Positions 1-13,744 of a DNA stretch of 15,000 nt are shown one piece after another. The position numbers and the translations under genes were made by a program. This DNA comes from Neocallimastix lanati (nom. inval.). Its lineage: Eukaryota > Neocallimastigomycota > Neocallimastigomycetes > Neocallimastigales > Neocallimastigaceae. The stretch lies in NCBI GenBank assembly GCA_016946835.1, contig JACVTC010000014.1, forward strand, positions 1,642,501 through 1,657,500, in the 5' to 3' direction. The first letter of the stretch is position 1. Each line of letters begins with the position of its first letter. The notes beneath the pieces were generated by a model, which searched no databases, was not told the DNA's origin, and saw nothing but the letters and a program-made list of their open reading frames with translations.

Positions 1-638
1 AATAAGTTGTATTTATATGGAGCATGACTCTTTAGTGTAGGACTTACTAATTCTGGCTTAATTATTAAAACGGGTTTAAAATCAATTTGCTTCTGAACTT
101 TTTGTGTAGTATTATGATCAAATGTAAAACATTTTAAATGTAATAATAAAACATTTGGAAGTCCATCTATTAAATTTTGCTTTTTAGCTATAACTTTAAC
201 ACCATTAACAATATAATCTGGTACAGTTTCTTCTATTGTTAAATTTTCAAGTGCATCTTCTATAGCATGAACATTATTTGGCTAAATTTTTGATATAATT
301 ATTAATTATATTAAAATTTTTTTAATTTAAATTTAATTATTATCCTAATAATATTTATTTATTTATTTATTTTTTAATATTATTTAATTATTTAAATTAT
401 TTATAATAAATACAGTAATATCAAGTTGTAAAGATAAAAATGGCTCATAAGTTGCTGATTGCTTATTTCCAGGAGATTTTAAGATAGATTTTATTTTCCC
501 TCCAAATATTCTATTGATTGGTGATTCTTTAATTTCAGCCTCTCTAGTAATTACAGGCTTATTCTTTGGACCAACTTCCATCCAACCTTCACCATCGGAT
601 TTTTTATTATTATTGGATGATCCAGTATATTCTATTTT

Positions 639-672
<34 letters not shown>

Positions 673-1176
673 TTGAAAATTAATTAAATATTCCACAAAA
701 AGAAATATAATTAAATAAAAAAATTATATTAAATATTATAATTCTTACTTGAAATAAATTCGTCATGAATTCCATTTAACAAAAATCCTAAATATTCTTC
801 AGCATCTTCTTGTCTTCCTTTTAATGAATTAGAAGAACCATAATTTCTTAAAGCATCGTATAAATATTGAGGAAGAAATGACTCACCAAATTCTTTAATC
901 AAATAAAATAAAAAATAATTTAAATAATTATATATATATATATAAGAATATTATTTATTATTATTATTAATTATTTGTTATTGCTGTTATTGTTATTATT
1001 ATTTTAATTGTTATTATTAATTATTATAGTTGTTACTATTATTTTTATTATTAATTATTTATTATTTTTATTATTAATTATTTATTATTTTTGTTATTAT
1101 TTATTAATTATTTTTATTTATTTATTTTTAATTTATTATTTTCTCCAACTTTATTTCAAAATTTCAAAATGATATT

Positions 1177-1227
<51 letters not shown>

Positions 1228-3375
1228 ACAAACCTTCGGTATCAGTAGATTTCTTTTTAATTTGTTTAAACTCGTCAATAAACATTATCCTAAACAATAA
1301 TATCAGAAATTAATTATGAAATTTATAATTTTTTTTATATCATTAGTAATGCATCTCATTTATTATAGTAATCGTTATGCTATATTATATAATTTTTACA
1401 TTGATTCAATTATGGATGGTTTATTAGTTATTGATTGTTTAGTTTCTTTTTTTAGTGTGGTTATAAAATTGTAAAATGGTGCACAATATAATAAAGGCTG
1501 TAAAATTGCATTCATAAAACATATGTTTCCATTATTGACTAATCCACGAGGTTGAATTTTAACTGGATCAAAAGAAATCTTTATTTTATCATTTACTAAA
1601 GTAAAATAAAAAATAAAATATTAATAAATATTAGTTCATATATTAATATAAAATGAAAATTTATACATATATATATAATATTCAAATAACATTTAATTTT
1701 AAATATTTATATGTATATATATATAATTAAAATATAAAAATTCAAAATAATATAAAGAATAAATAAATCCATACAATTAACGGGTTCAACTACATTAGAT
1801 TGATTCTTTGGTATAGTTTTAGTTGTCGTATTTTTAGTAGTAACTTTATTTGTTTTAGTCTTTGATACATTTGATTTTGAACTATCATTATCAAATAGTG
1901 ATGCCCATGATTTTACTTTTACTTCCTCTTTTTTTACTTCTTCCTTTTTTTCTTCTTTCTTTTCAATTTCTGCTACATTAGCATTAATTTCTTCAGTTTT
2001 TATTTCTTTATCAATTTCTTTAATTTCAGTTTCTTCTTTAGGTTTTTCCTCCTTACTATTATCACTAATTTTATTATCTTTATTATTAGTTAATTTTGAA
2101 GAAGTATTCTTTTTCTTATCATTTGATTTTTTCTTGTTATTATTATTTGTTCCATTTTCTACTTTACTAGCATAACTATTTTTACCGCTTTCCTTTATTT
2201 CTTTATTCGTTTTTGCTTGTTCACTTGATTTTTGTTTTTTAATTTCATTTAACTTCGGAATTTCTTTAACCTTTTGTGTTTGTTCCTCTATAACATTTTT
2301 TTCTTTGCTATTTTGTTTCATCTTTTGCTGTTGAGATTGCTTTTGTTCATTAATTTTATTTAATTCTCCTTCTTGTTGCTTATTTACCATCTCTTCTGAT
2401 TTACTTTCAATATCTTCTTTATTATTTTCGGTAATATTTATATTCTGAATAATTTCATCAGTATCATTATTTTGATTTTCGGTTAAATCTTCATTTGATT
2501 CTTCAATATCAATTATTACATCCTGATTTTCTTCATTTTCCTCATTATTTCTACTATTATTATTATCTTCATTGCTTAATCCATTATTTATATATTCTTC
2601 ATTCACTGGCATAATATTTTTATTTTCATTAATTTTCCCTCCTTGTATGTTTGGCATAATTGGTGCAGATGTCATTGCTACTGGAATGTAACCTCCATTT
2701 GGTTGTGGATTTTCCATTTCATATTCCATTCTATTTGGTGGTATCATTCCATCTTGCGATGAATATCCATATATAAAGTTCACCGGTTGAAATCGCATTG
2801 GATAATAAACATTAGGACGACTATATGGTATATATTGTGATGGATAAAAATAATAGTTCATGGGTATAAAAACTTGATTAGGAGCTTGATTAGGAAATGT
2901 GTTATTGGTTTTTTCTTTATTTCTAGGAACAAAGTCTCTTGCATTTGGATTTAATCCTTTATTTTTTATATTATTTATTATATCTTCTTCTGAATTATAA
3001 AAATATTTTTATATTTAAATATTAGTTAGTGAATTATGCTAAATATAATAATATGGAAAAAAATTTTTTTTTATTAACCTTTTTCTTTTTCTAATCTTCC
3101 TTTATTTTTTGGTAAATACAATTTCTTTTTTGCTTTAGTATCTTTTGGCTTGTACACCCATTCAACCCATTCATTCTATAATATTAATAATTAATTAATT
3201 TATTAGAGATATAAAATATTCTATTAATTCATTTAAATTATTTTCTAAATTAATACCTCTTTTGGATCTTTTTCGTATCCCTCATTTATCATAATTTTAT
3301 CTATTTCTTCTCGTTTAAATTCTCCAAAATTGATTGAATTGCAATCACTACTTGATTCCTTTATTATAAGAATTA

Positions 3376-3413
<38 letters not shown>

Positions 3414-3463
3414 TTAAATCTTATAATTACTCATATATTACTTATATTTACTTTTTCAGTCAT
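1..3463 (-). CDS. USP10: USP10/Ubp3-type ubiquitin C-terminal hydrolase, nine exons, 3' end outside window
   Basis: Cysteine protease of peptidase family C19, which removes ubiquitin from proteins. Exons (high to low): 3463-3452, 3358-3257, 3175-3079, 2989-1775, 1595-1400, 1289-1234, 892-749, 631-414, 281-1. All junctions are GT..AG and phase is kept, giving 773 codons before the edge. Seen: FGEF at 15-18; PAM2-like GLNPNARDFVP at 82-92; a Tyr/Pro-rich stretch about 114-165; a long Lys/Glu/Asn-rich disordered part about 190-430; SWASLF at 431-436; the Cys box GNICFMNA with catalytic Cys501 (codon 1521-1519); GRQEDAEEYLGF at 585-596; VGPKNK and IFGG in exon 8; LHLKCF at 727-732. The series SWASLF, PRGL, QEDAEEYLGF, VGPKNK, IFGG is typical of USP10. 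The catalytic His/Asp box lies past base 1. Exon 1 (four codons, MTEK) is the least certain; the alternative is a start in the long exon at 2861, which would lose FGEF and PAM2. Confidence 0.9.
641..671. repeat. T31 homopolymer in seventh intron of USP10
   Basis: 31 uninterrupted T on the plus strand, so poly-A in the transcript, inside intron 748-632 and only ten bases from the splice acceptor. Exact length may be affected by sequencing or assembly error. Confidence 0.9.
893..1233 (-). repeat. sixth intron of USP10, enlarged by TTA-rich, (AT)n and poly-T tracts
   Basis: An intron of 341 bases, several times the shortest in the gene. It is almost wholly simple sequence: TTA/TTATT repeats at about 945-1135, an (AT)16 run at 1181-1212 and a T run at 1212-1227 on the plus strand. 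The flanking exons join in phase (G|AA) and match neighbouring parts of the USP fold, although the human protein has about 18 more residues here. A tiny missed exon is possible; I saw no open stretch that would serve. Confidence 0.7.
3084..3256 (-). other. second intron of USP10 and most of exon 3
   Basis: The intron runs 3256-3176 and is the shortest here (81 bases, GTATTA..ATAG). Exon 3 follows (97 bases) and begins NEWVEWVYKPKD. It joins a phase-0 boundary upstream to a phase-1 boundary downstream, where its last G completes a Glu codon with exon 4. This phase match is the main evidence that exon 3 belongs to the gene, since its sequence is not a recognised domain. Confidence 0.6.
3317..3334 (-). 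other. FGEF motif (G3BP/Bre5 NTF2-domain docking candidate) in USP10
   Basis: Residues 13-18 of the spliced product read INFGEF. Human USP10 has FGDF at residues 10-13, the motif that binds the NTF2-like domain of the stress-granule protein G3BP. Position, the aromatic-Gly-acidic-Phe order and the upstream hydrophobic residue all agree. Binding is inferred from the motif only; the fungal partner would be a G3BP/Bre5 homologue, not in this window. Confidence 0.55.
3377..3407. repeat. A31 homopolymer in first intron of USP10
   Basis: 31 A on the plus strand, poly-U in the USP10 transcript. It lies 17 bases before the proposed acceptor of exon 2, where a polypyrimidine tract would be expected, and may serve as one. 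Confidence 0.85.
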
Positions 3464-4923
3464 TCTTTATATGTATTATAAAAGCCTAATAATTTACAAT
3501 ATATATAAATAGTTGTTCTATATAACAAATTATTGTGTTGTACTAATTACACCTTTCAGTTTTCATTTAATTGAAATATCATAATACAAGTAATTATGAT
3601 TATTTTAAAATATTCTGCTTTAGAATATTATATTTTAATATTTACTATGTAATAGATTTTAAATATTTTTTCAACAAAATAAATTATTAATTTTCTTTTT
3701 TTTATTGTAATTTGTATTTTTTATTGTTATTTATTATTATTATTATTATTATATATAAATATATTTTTTTTTATAAAAAAAAAAAAAATAGAAGTTTATG
3801 TTTGTATATTTATTTTATTTTATTTTTGTTTTGTTTTGCTTTAAATAGTTATATAATTGAATATTTATTATTATCAAATATCTATTGAAAAAAATGGTAT
3901 ATTGGTATTTTATATTTGATATAATATATTCAATAAAAAAAAAAAAAAAATGGATTATATGAATATTATTATGTTTATTATTATAATTTAATAAAAATGA
4001 TTTCTTTCAATAAATTTTTAAATAAAACTTTTAATTTTTTAACAAAGCTTATATGTATATATATAATAGAATTAAATATTTATGTTATATAAAGATTAAA
4101 AAAAAAAAAAAAAATTAGTATTCTTATTTAAATAAATAAATATTTTAAATTAATAATTTTACAATTCTTTTTTAAAAATGTATAATCAATTATTATATAA
4201 TTGTATATGTAAATAAATTATATATACATTAAATAAATATAAATTTAACATACTAATATAATTAAATATAATAATTAAAAATTATAAAGTTTATTTTATT
4301 TTATTAAATATCCAATACTTTATTTTAATTTCACTTTCTTTTTAAATAAATAATAATCAAAATAATATACATATATATAATGGAAATTTTTTAAATATAA
4401 TATTTAAATATCAATTAATTATTAAAGAATAATTAATAATCATAATTTGATTGATGATATATTACTTTATAAAAAGATTTCTTATTCTATTATTACAAAT
4501 TGTTTCTTTCTTTCTTTCTTTTTTTTTTTTTCTTTTTTTAATTATTTTTATATACTTTTCTTGTGTTATGTATTATTTATTTATATATTCCAATCAAAAA
4601 GAGTAAATTTTCATATCATTAATAATTGTTCTTTAATAAGTTGCTTTATTTTTTTTTTTTTTTTTTTTTAATTTTTTTCTTTTTTCAAAAAAAATGCGAA
4701 AACAAATTTCAATCTTTTATTTATTTTTCTTTCTTTTAATAAATCAGATGTATAAAAAATAATTAATTGTTAATAAAATAAAATATGTATAATAATCTAA
4801 TTTAAAAATTTTAAAATCAACTCCAAATTAAAATATTGGAAATTAAAAGATAAAAAAAAATTATATATTATTGCTTATAATTTTAATCTAAAAAAAAAAA
4901 AAATTTTTAAATTATTTTTCTAC

Positions 4924-4983
<60 letters not shown>
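4924..4983. repeat. (AAT)20 microsatellite
   Basis: Twenty uninterrupted AAT units in intergenic DNA, followed by broken ATAA/AAT repeats to about 5025. Confidence 0.95.
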
Positions 4984-4984
<1 letters not shown>

Positions 4985-5074
4985 TTAAATATTAATAATA
5001 ATAAATAATAATAATAATATAATAATGAAGATTAAATATATTTATTAATACATAATAAATTTTTAATATAATGG

Positions 5075-5095
5075 AAAAAAAAAATTTTTTTTTTT
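5075..5095. repeat. A10T11 palindromic tract
   Basis: Ten A directly followed by eleven T, a self-complementary block that can form a loopless hairpin. Runs of A next to T are common here, so this may be chance. Confidence 0.7.
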
Positions 5096-5254
5096 CTATT
5101 ATATATTTTGTATTAAAATTTATTTTCTGTTATAATATAATTAAAATTATAAAAAAAAAAAATTTCATAGTCAATATATAAATATACATGACATTTCGAT
5201 TTGGATTTGGAAACTAATTATAATATTTCTTAGTAATAATAATAGATATAAAAA

Positions 5255-5425
5255 ATGAGTTATAATGAATTGTATACTTCTTTTTCTTTTCTTTCTAGAA
5301 GGTCCAATTTTTTATTATTATATGTATTAACAAAATTATTAATAATATTATTATATTATAATTATAATAGTAATACTATTCTATCGATTCCACCAATCAT
5401 TCGATTTATGATCTATAATGGTTAA
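5255..5425 (+). CDS. possible small membrane protein, 56 residues, unrecognised
   Basis: An ATG in the context AAAAATG opens 56 codons ending in TAA. The start reads MSYNELYTSFSFLSRR, followed by a Leu/Ile/Tyr-rich stretch about residues 19-36 that could cross a membrane, then a Pro/Ile end with SIPPIIRFM. The region 5270-5425 is less repetitive and slightly richer in G and C than its surroundings, the only reason to list it. There is no homology I recognise and no neighbouring exon I can join. A donor-like GTTAAT at its end and an acceptor-like TTAACAG about 5453-5459 exist, but what follows is TTA repeat. It may be a chance ORF or a decayed gene piece. Confidence 0.22.
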   Translation: MSYNELYTSFSFLSRRSNFLLLYVLTKLLIILLYYNYNSNTILSIPPIIRFMIYNG

Positions 5426-6241
5426 TAGAAAAATTATTGTAAATATTAATTTTTAACAGTATTATGATATTATTAAAATTTATTTATTATTTATTATTAT
5501 ATATTATTATTTTCATTTATTATTATTATTATTTATTATTATTGTTTATTATTATTATATCATTTATTATTATTTTATTATTATTAATTATTATTAATTA
5601 TTATTAATTATTATTAATCTAAATTTCTATTTTCATTATATAATAATATTTAATAATTATTAAATATTATTATATAATGAACTAAAATTTATATTTCTAA
5701 AACTAACGATATATTTATCTTTAGTTAAAAAATGTATCAATAGTTTTGAACATTATTATCTTTGTATAACTAAAAGATTTTTAAATAATTTTTATTATAT
5801 ACATTTATTCAAAAATTAAACTATTATTAATGAAAATTCAATTATGTAGAGAATATAAAATTATATATTAAATATACACTTTACTATAAGGATTTTTTAA
5901 ATCAATGGTTTTTAAAAATAAATGAATATATTAAATTTAAATAAATTTTTTTAATTATTTTAAATAATTTATTATAATTTTAAGTTACATGAATATTTGT
6001 ATCTATTTTTTAATATAATTTAAAAATTTTATATGATATTTAACATTTTAAAAATAGTTGAAATATGAAAAAAAAAAATAAAATAATAATATTATTGAAA
6101 CATAAAATAAAATAAAAAAAAAAAAAATAATAAAATTAATGTAAATAAATAAATAATTTATCATATATTTATTTACTATAAATAAAAATAATGAAAATTA
6201 TAATATTATAATAAGATAAAAAAAAAAAAATAATTTTAATT
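5426..6241. other. AT-rich intergenic DNA downstream of NDC1
   Basis: TTATT/TTA repeats at about 5460-5620, then the 50-bp palindrome, then AT-rich sequence with short A runs. The part nearest 6241 must contain the NDC1 3'UTR and polyadenylation site. AATAAA overlaps the NDC1 stop codon, but such hexamers are frequent by chance here. No coding region seen. Confidence 0.65.
5632..5681. repeat. perfect 50-bp palindrome (25-bp arms, no loop)
   Basis: I checked all 25 base pairs around the centre between 5656 and 5657, and every pair is complementary. The arms start TTCATTATATAA and end TTATATAATGAA, so each outer end has a C-G pair. Outside it the arms continue imperfectly (TAAATTTCTATTTTCATT on the left against TAAATTTTAGTTCATT read from the right). 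Could be a cruciform-prone site, a hairpin in RNA, or a small inverted-repeat element remnant. Confidence 0.9.
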
Positions 6242-9966
<3,725 letters not shown>

Positions 9967-9971
9967 TTTTA

Positions 9972-10113
9972 CTAAATAATAGCTTTATATAATTATATTA
10001 TTTCATTATAAAAGAAGATAAAAATATTTATTTATTGTTAAAAAAATAATATTTTTTAATAAAATTTTATTTAATATTTAAATTTAAAACAATTAAATAC
10101 TAAAAGTACTTAC
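9972..10113 (-). other. probable 5'UTR intron of NDC1
   Basis: Read on the minus strand, GAA|GTAAGTAC at 10114-10106 is a strong donor, and TTATTTAG ending at 9972 is an acceptor six bases before the NDC1 start ATG. The 142 bases between are pure AT-rich intron-like sequence, and GTAAGT-type donors are used elsewhere in the gene. It implies a non-coding first exon upstream of 10113. Inferred, without transcript evidence. Confidence 0.45.
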
Positions 10114-10719
10114 TTCACAATAATTTAAATGTTTAATTATAATTTTTTTAATATACTTTTTCCTAAAAAGCTTAAAACTTAAATAGTAACGATAATTTAT
10201 TTGTAATAATTATAACGCTAAATATTATACATTATTCTATTTTTTTTAAAAAAAAATAAAATAAAATAAAATTAAAAATAAATAAATAATAATGTGAATT
10301 GTTTAAATGTTATATTAAATTTCAAAACTTTTAATTCCAAATTTCAAAATTTTAAATCAAATTTTATTAAAGTTCTATTTAATTTTTATAACTATTTTAA
10401 AAAGTAAAAGTTTATTGTTATAAAGAAAGATTAATTAAATTTATTTATATTTTTATTATATAACTAAAATATGATTGGATTTAATAATTTTTATTGTATG
10501 GATTATAAATATTTTTATTATAAATATATTTAATTATTTATTTATTTATTTATTTATATATTTATATAGACTATATTCATTAAATAATTTGTTAATAATT
10601 CCAGTTATTTTATAATTAACAGATTTTAATAGATTTTTGTTATTTTAACAAAACCTTTTAATATAGTAGTATTATTAATAGAAATACTGTTTAAAAAGAC
10701 ATTAGTTATTCATTTTTAC

Positions 10720-10883
<164 letters not shown>

Positions 10884-10957
10884 AGTATAGTAATAAATGT
10901 TTACATTAATGATAATTATTCCAATATAATATATAATAATTCATTCCTAATTTCAAA

Positions 10958-10960
<3 letters not shown>

Positions 10961-11037
<77 letters not shown>
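10961..11037. repeat. (AAT)25 array
   Basis: 77 bases of uninterrupted AAT, about 75 bases beyond the previous array and separated from it by non-repeat sequence. Confidence 0.92.
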
Positions 11038-11039
<2 letters not shown>

Positions 11040-11369
11040 TTAATAATACTTATATTAATTATTATCGTTGTTATTATCATTAATAAAGTCATTATAATTA
11101 ATACAAATAGATTATATAATATTTCAAATTGTCTTTGTTTTTATGTTAATTATTGACAAAAGTCTTTTAATCTATATTTATTCATTGTTTAAGTAATTTT
11201 ATTCTATTATTATCAAGCCACAATTAGTATAACTAAGATGAATGTCAAATTTTTTAATTTATCTATTTCTAATTTTAATAAAAATAAACTTTAATTAATA
11301 ATAAAATGTTTTATTCCCTTTTTAATAGTCTCAAAATGTACGAAATGTCTACTGAATTTCAATTAAAGC

Positions 11370-11393
11370 AAAAAAAAAAAAAAAAAAAAAAAA
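11370..11393. repeat. A24 tract just upstream of copia remnant
   Basis: 24 A, ending 14 bases before the first gag-like ATG of the remnant. A tracts are common in the window, so a link to the insertion is not shown. Confidence 0.85.
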
Positions 11394-11407
11394 TTGTCTT
11401 AATAAAA

Positions 11408-13117
11408 ATGAATAGTGTTTCAAAATTAAAAATACCTTAATGACTAAGAAAGTCTTTGATTACATTAATTAGGATTTAATCACACCTTTAGGAATCTAAA
11501 TTAATGCAAGCAAGAATTGGTGATGCTGATTCTTATAGTGACCTTTCTGAAAAACCGAAGATTGCTAAAAGTAACGGTGCTCCAGCCCAAAACGATTATT
11601 AATTCCAATGTACCGAAGGATACTTTGAAACATATTAAAAACCTTCAAACTGCTTATGATCATCATGACAAAGTTAAAAGAAATCAACAAAGGAAATGAA
11701 AATGTAGATGTACAACTATTAAAGTAGTTATGAATTGTAAGGATGTCATAAGTGAATTTAAAGGAAATATTTAACTCTTCAGAGAAGCTTAATACGAATC
11801 TTGAAAAGTTAGAAAATCTTAGATTACTTTACCTTTCTTTTCTTGTTGACCCAAAAATTCGATTAAAAACCAAGAGAAAATAAAGATATGGATAGTTTTA
11901 TAAAGGATACGTACTAAATATTAAATTTCCAAATGTATTTTTAACAACAAAACGCAAAATATAATGGTCAAGTCACTAGAAAAGACTGAATGGATATGGA
12001 TATTGATCTCATTTTTATGAATAACAGTGATTTTAGAGGAAAAAGATTCCTCTATGAATCAAAAAATACATTTTTAATAATGAAACAAAACATTATGATA
12101 ATTGCAAAGAAGACAATAAATTCAAACTATTAAATAAAAATAGAAATTTTTTTTTTTAATTATAATAATTATAATATATCTAAACACAATTAAAAGAACA
12201 AAAATAGAAGATTTAAAAGACAAATGGAAATTTCTAATGTCGAACAAAATAAAAGTCCAAAAGAATCGGAATTTTTCCTTTCGAAGAGTTGAAGGAATTT
12301 TACAACAACAAATTAAATATTCTGGAAAGTTCTCTAAAGATAGAAGAAGATCCATAAACTTAATGCCATCCAATGGTAATGACGGTGAAAAAATAATCAG
12401 CCTAATAGAACTTAACTCGGAAGAAGATACAGTATATGGACTTCTGATTCAGGTGCTTCTAAATATATTACTTCTAACATAAATATTCTCACAAACTATA
12501 AGCATTATAAACAAGAAAAAGTAGCTCTGTAGTGCGCAAACAATGTAACATGTGAATTTAAAGGAAGTGGAACACACGAAGGAAACCTAACCGGGCATGA
12601 TTTTAAATTTGGAATGGTATTGTAATCAAGTAAAATCAATAGAAATTTAATAAGCGAGTTTCAAACTAATAAAGGAAGGATTAGTCTGTAAAATTGTCCC
12701 AAAAAAGATAAGACCTGTCTAACTTTTAAGTATAATAACAAGAAACAGAAAAATAAATTACTAGACTCGTTTGAATCAGACAGAAATAATATTATAAGAA
12801 TCGCTACCACGAACTATAGTTTCATTAACCCAGTAGTAATCTGTATTTTACCACCTAGTCAAGGAAATAAAACTAAATGGCCAAAGCAGACTTTTATGAC
12901 ATCGAAAAATAGGATCCTTTAATCAAGAAAACATAGAGAAATAATTTAATTGTTCGTAATGTCAAAATTCCGAAATATCTTAATTGTCAGGTATCTAAAC
13001 TTAAAAAGAGGGTACACAATGGAATTACACCCAAAATTGCATTTATTCCAGAAACTATCTACTCAGATATTACAGGGCCAATCCAACCGTCTTTCCACAA
13101 AGAAAGGATTCATTGAG
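11408..13117 (+). mobile_element. decayed Ty1/copia-like retrotransposon remnant (gag, protease, start of integrase)
   Basis: Domain order is that of Ty1/copia: a gag-like part, protease, GAG-pre-integrase, integrase. The gag-like start reads MNSVSKLKIP and then breaks. HYDNC at about 12090 may be the end of a lost CCHC zinc knuckle. The protease site is clear: WTSDSGASKYITSN, with catalytic Asp at 12446-12448. The pre-integrase motif follows in another frame as HRKIGSFNQENIEK (from 12900), where TGA replaces the usual Trp before His. A third frame carries NCQVSKLKK (from 12982) and IYSDITGPIQPSFH, the integrase start with its first Asp, then a stop near 13117. Reverse transcriptase and RNase H are absent, and I saw no LTR pair. 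Stops and frameshifts are throughout, so the copy is dead. It is richer in G and C than its flanks, which suggests insertion and incomplete equilibration. Confidence 0.88.
12416..12530 (+). pseudogene. copia aspartic protease fragment
   Basis: The best-preserved frame of the element: RRYSIWTSDSGASKYITSN and about 18 further residues before an in-frame TAG. The sequence after that stop, ANNVTCEFKGSGTHEGN, still aligns with the protease C-terminal part in the same frame, so the TAG is a point change in a formerly continuous ORF. Confidence 0.85.
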
Positions 13118-13470
13118 TAGTCTTTTTTTTTTATACTTTTTAGGTATATTTAAAGTATATTTTTTTAATATTTTTAAAAATATTTAAAAAATTTAATTTC
13201 TATATTTTTAAGATATATAAACCTTTTAATTTTTAAATATTTTTTTTTTATTATTATTATTTTAAATACTTTTTATAGAATTCAGGAATATTTTTTTTTT
13301 TTAAATATATTTAATGAAAATTTCAAAAATATATTATTTTAACCCTAATTTTATTTTATAATTTATTTATCAAAATTTTAAACGCCATATTTTCCAAAAC
13401 TCACACTTTTCGAAATGAAACACTTCTAATATAATAAAAAAAAAATATAATAATAAAAAATACAATTAAA

Positions 13471-13491
13471 ATAATAATAATAATGATAATA

Positions 13492-13580
<89 letters not shown>
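13471..13580. repeat. (AAT)n array
   Basis: About 110 bases of AAT with one GAT variant and one extra A in the first 20 bases, then uninterrupted units to the end. Confidence 0.92.
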
Positions 13581-13582
<2 letters not shown>

Positions 13583-13722
13583 TATTCTTTATATAAAATT
13601 AATTAAGTTTCAATAAAATTAATTTTAATGTAAAAACTAAAACAAAAAAAATAATTAAATAAATCAATGAAAAGAAGATTCTGTGGGTATTTTCTCCTCC
13701 CAAAAAAATATCACTTATTTAC

Positions 13723-13744
13723 AAAAAAAAAAAAAAAAAAAAAA
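13723..13744. repeat. A22 tract
   Basis: Homopolymer in intergenic DNA. Confidence 0.85.

Larger units (their letters stand above)
3464..5254. other. AT-rich intergenic DNA upstream of USP10; no gene seen
   Basis: About 1.8 kb of near-pure A/T with many A and T runs and (AT)n. The apparent ORFs at 3330-3512 and 4447-4671 on the plus strand are Phe/Tyr/Ile/Lys-rich low-complexity readings. The first 200 bases hold the USP10 promoter and 5'UTR by position; no specific element can be named. An 8-bp inverted repeat (AATATTCT / AGAATATT, 3609-3629) lies there. Confidence 0.7.

Noticed and set aside
1091-1300. Plus-strand ORF of 69 residues with Ile-Tyr repeats
   Set aside because: Translation of (AT)n and poly-T in a USP10 intron plus antisense of exon 6.
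3330-3512. Plus-strand ORF of 60 residues with a Lys run
   Set aside because: The Lys run is the A31 tract; the rest is antisense to USP10 exons 1 and 2.
3609-3629. 8-bp inverted repeat upstream of USP10
   Set aside because: Too short in AT-only sequence to call a regulatory element.
4447-4671. Plus-strand Phe-rich ORF of 74 residues
   Set aside because: Built from T runs; no ordinary codon use or motif.
12122-12373. Minus-strand ORF of 83 residues
   Set aside because: Antisense to the copia remnant, whose protein motifs are on the plus strand.
11408-13117. In-frame TAA/TAG codons in the copia remnant as evidence of stop-codon reassignment
   Set aside because: The element also has frameshifts and a TGA at a Trp site, while both host genes use TAA only as a stop or not at all within exons. 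Decay explains it.
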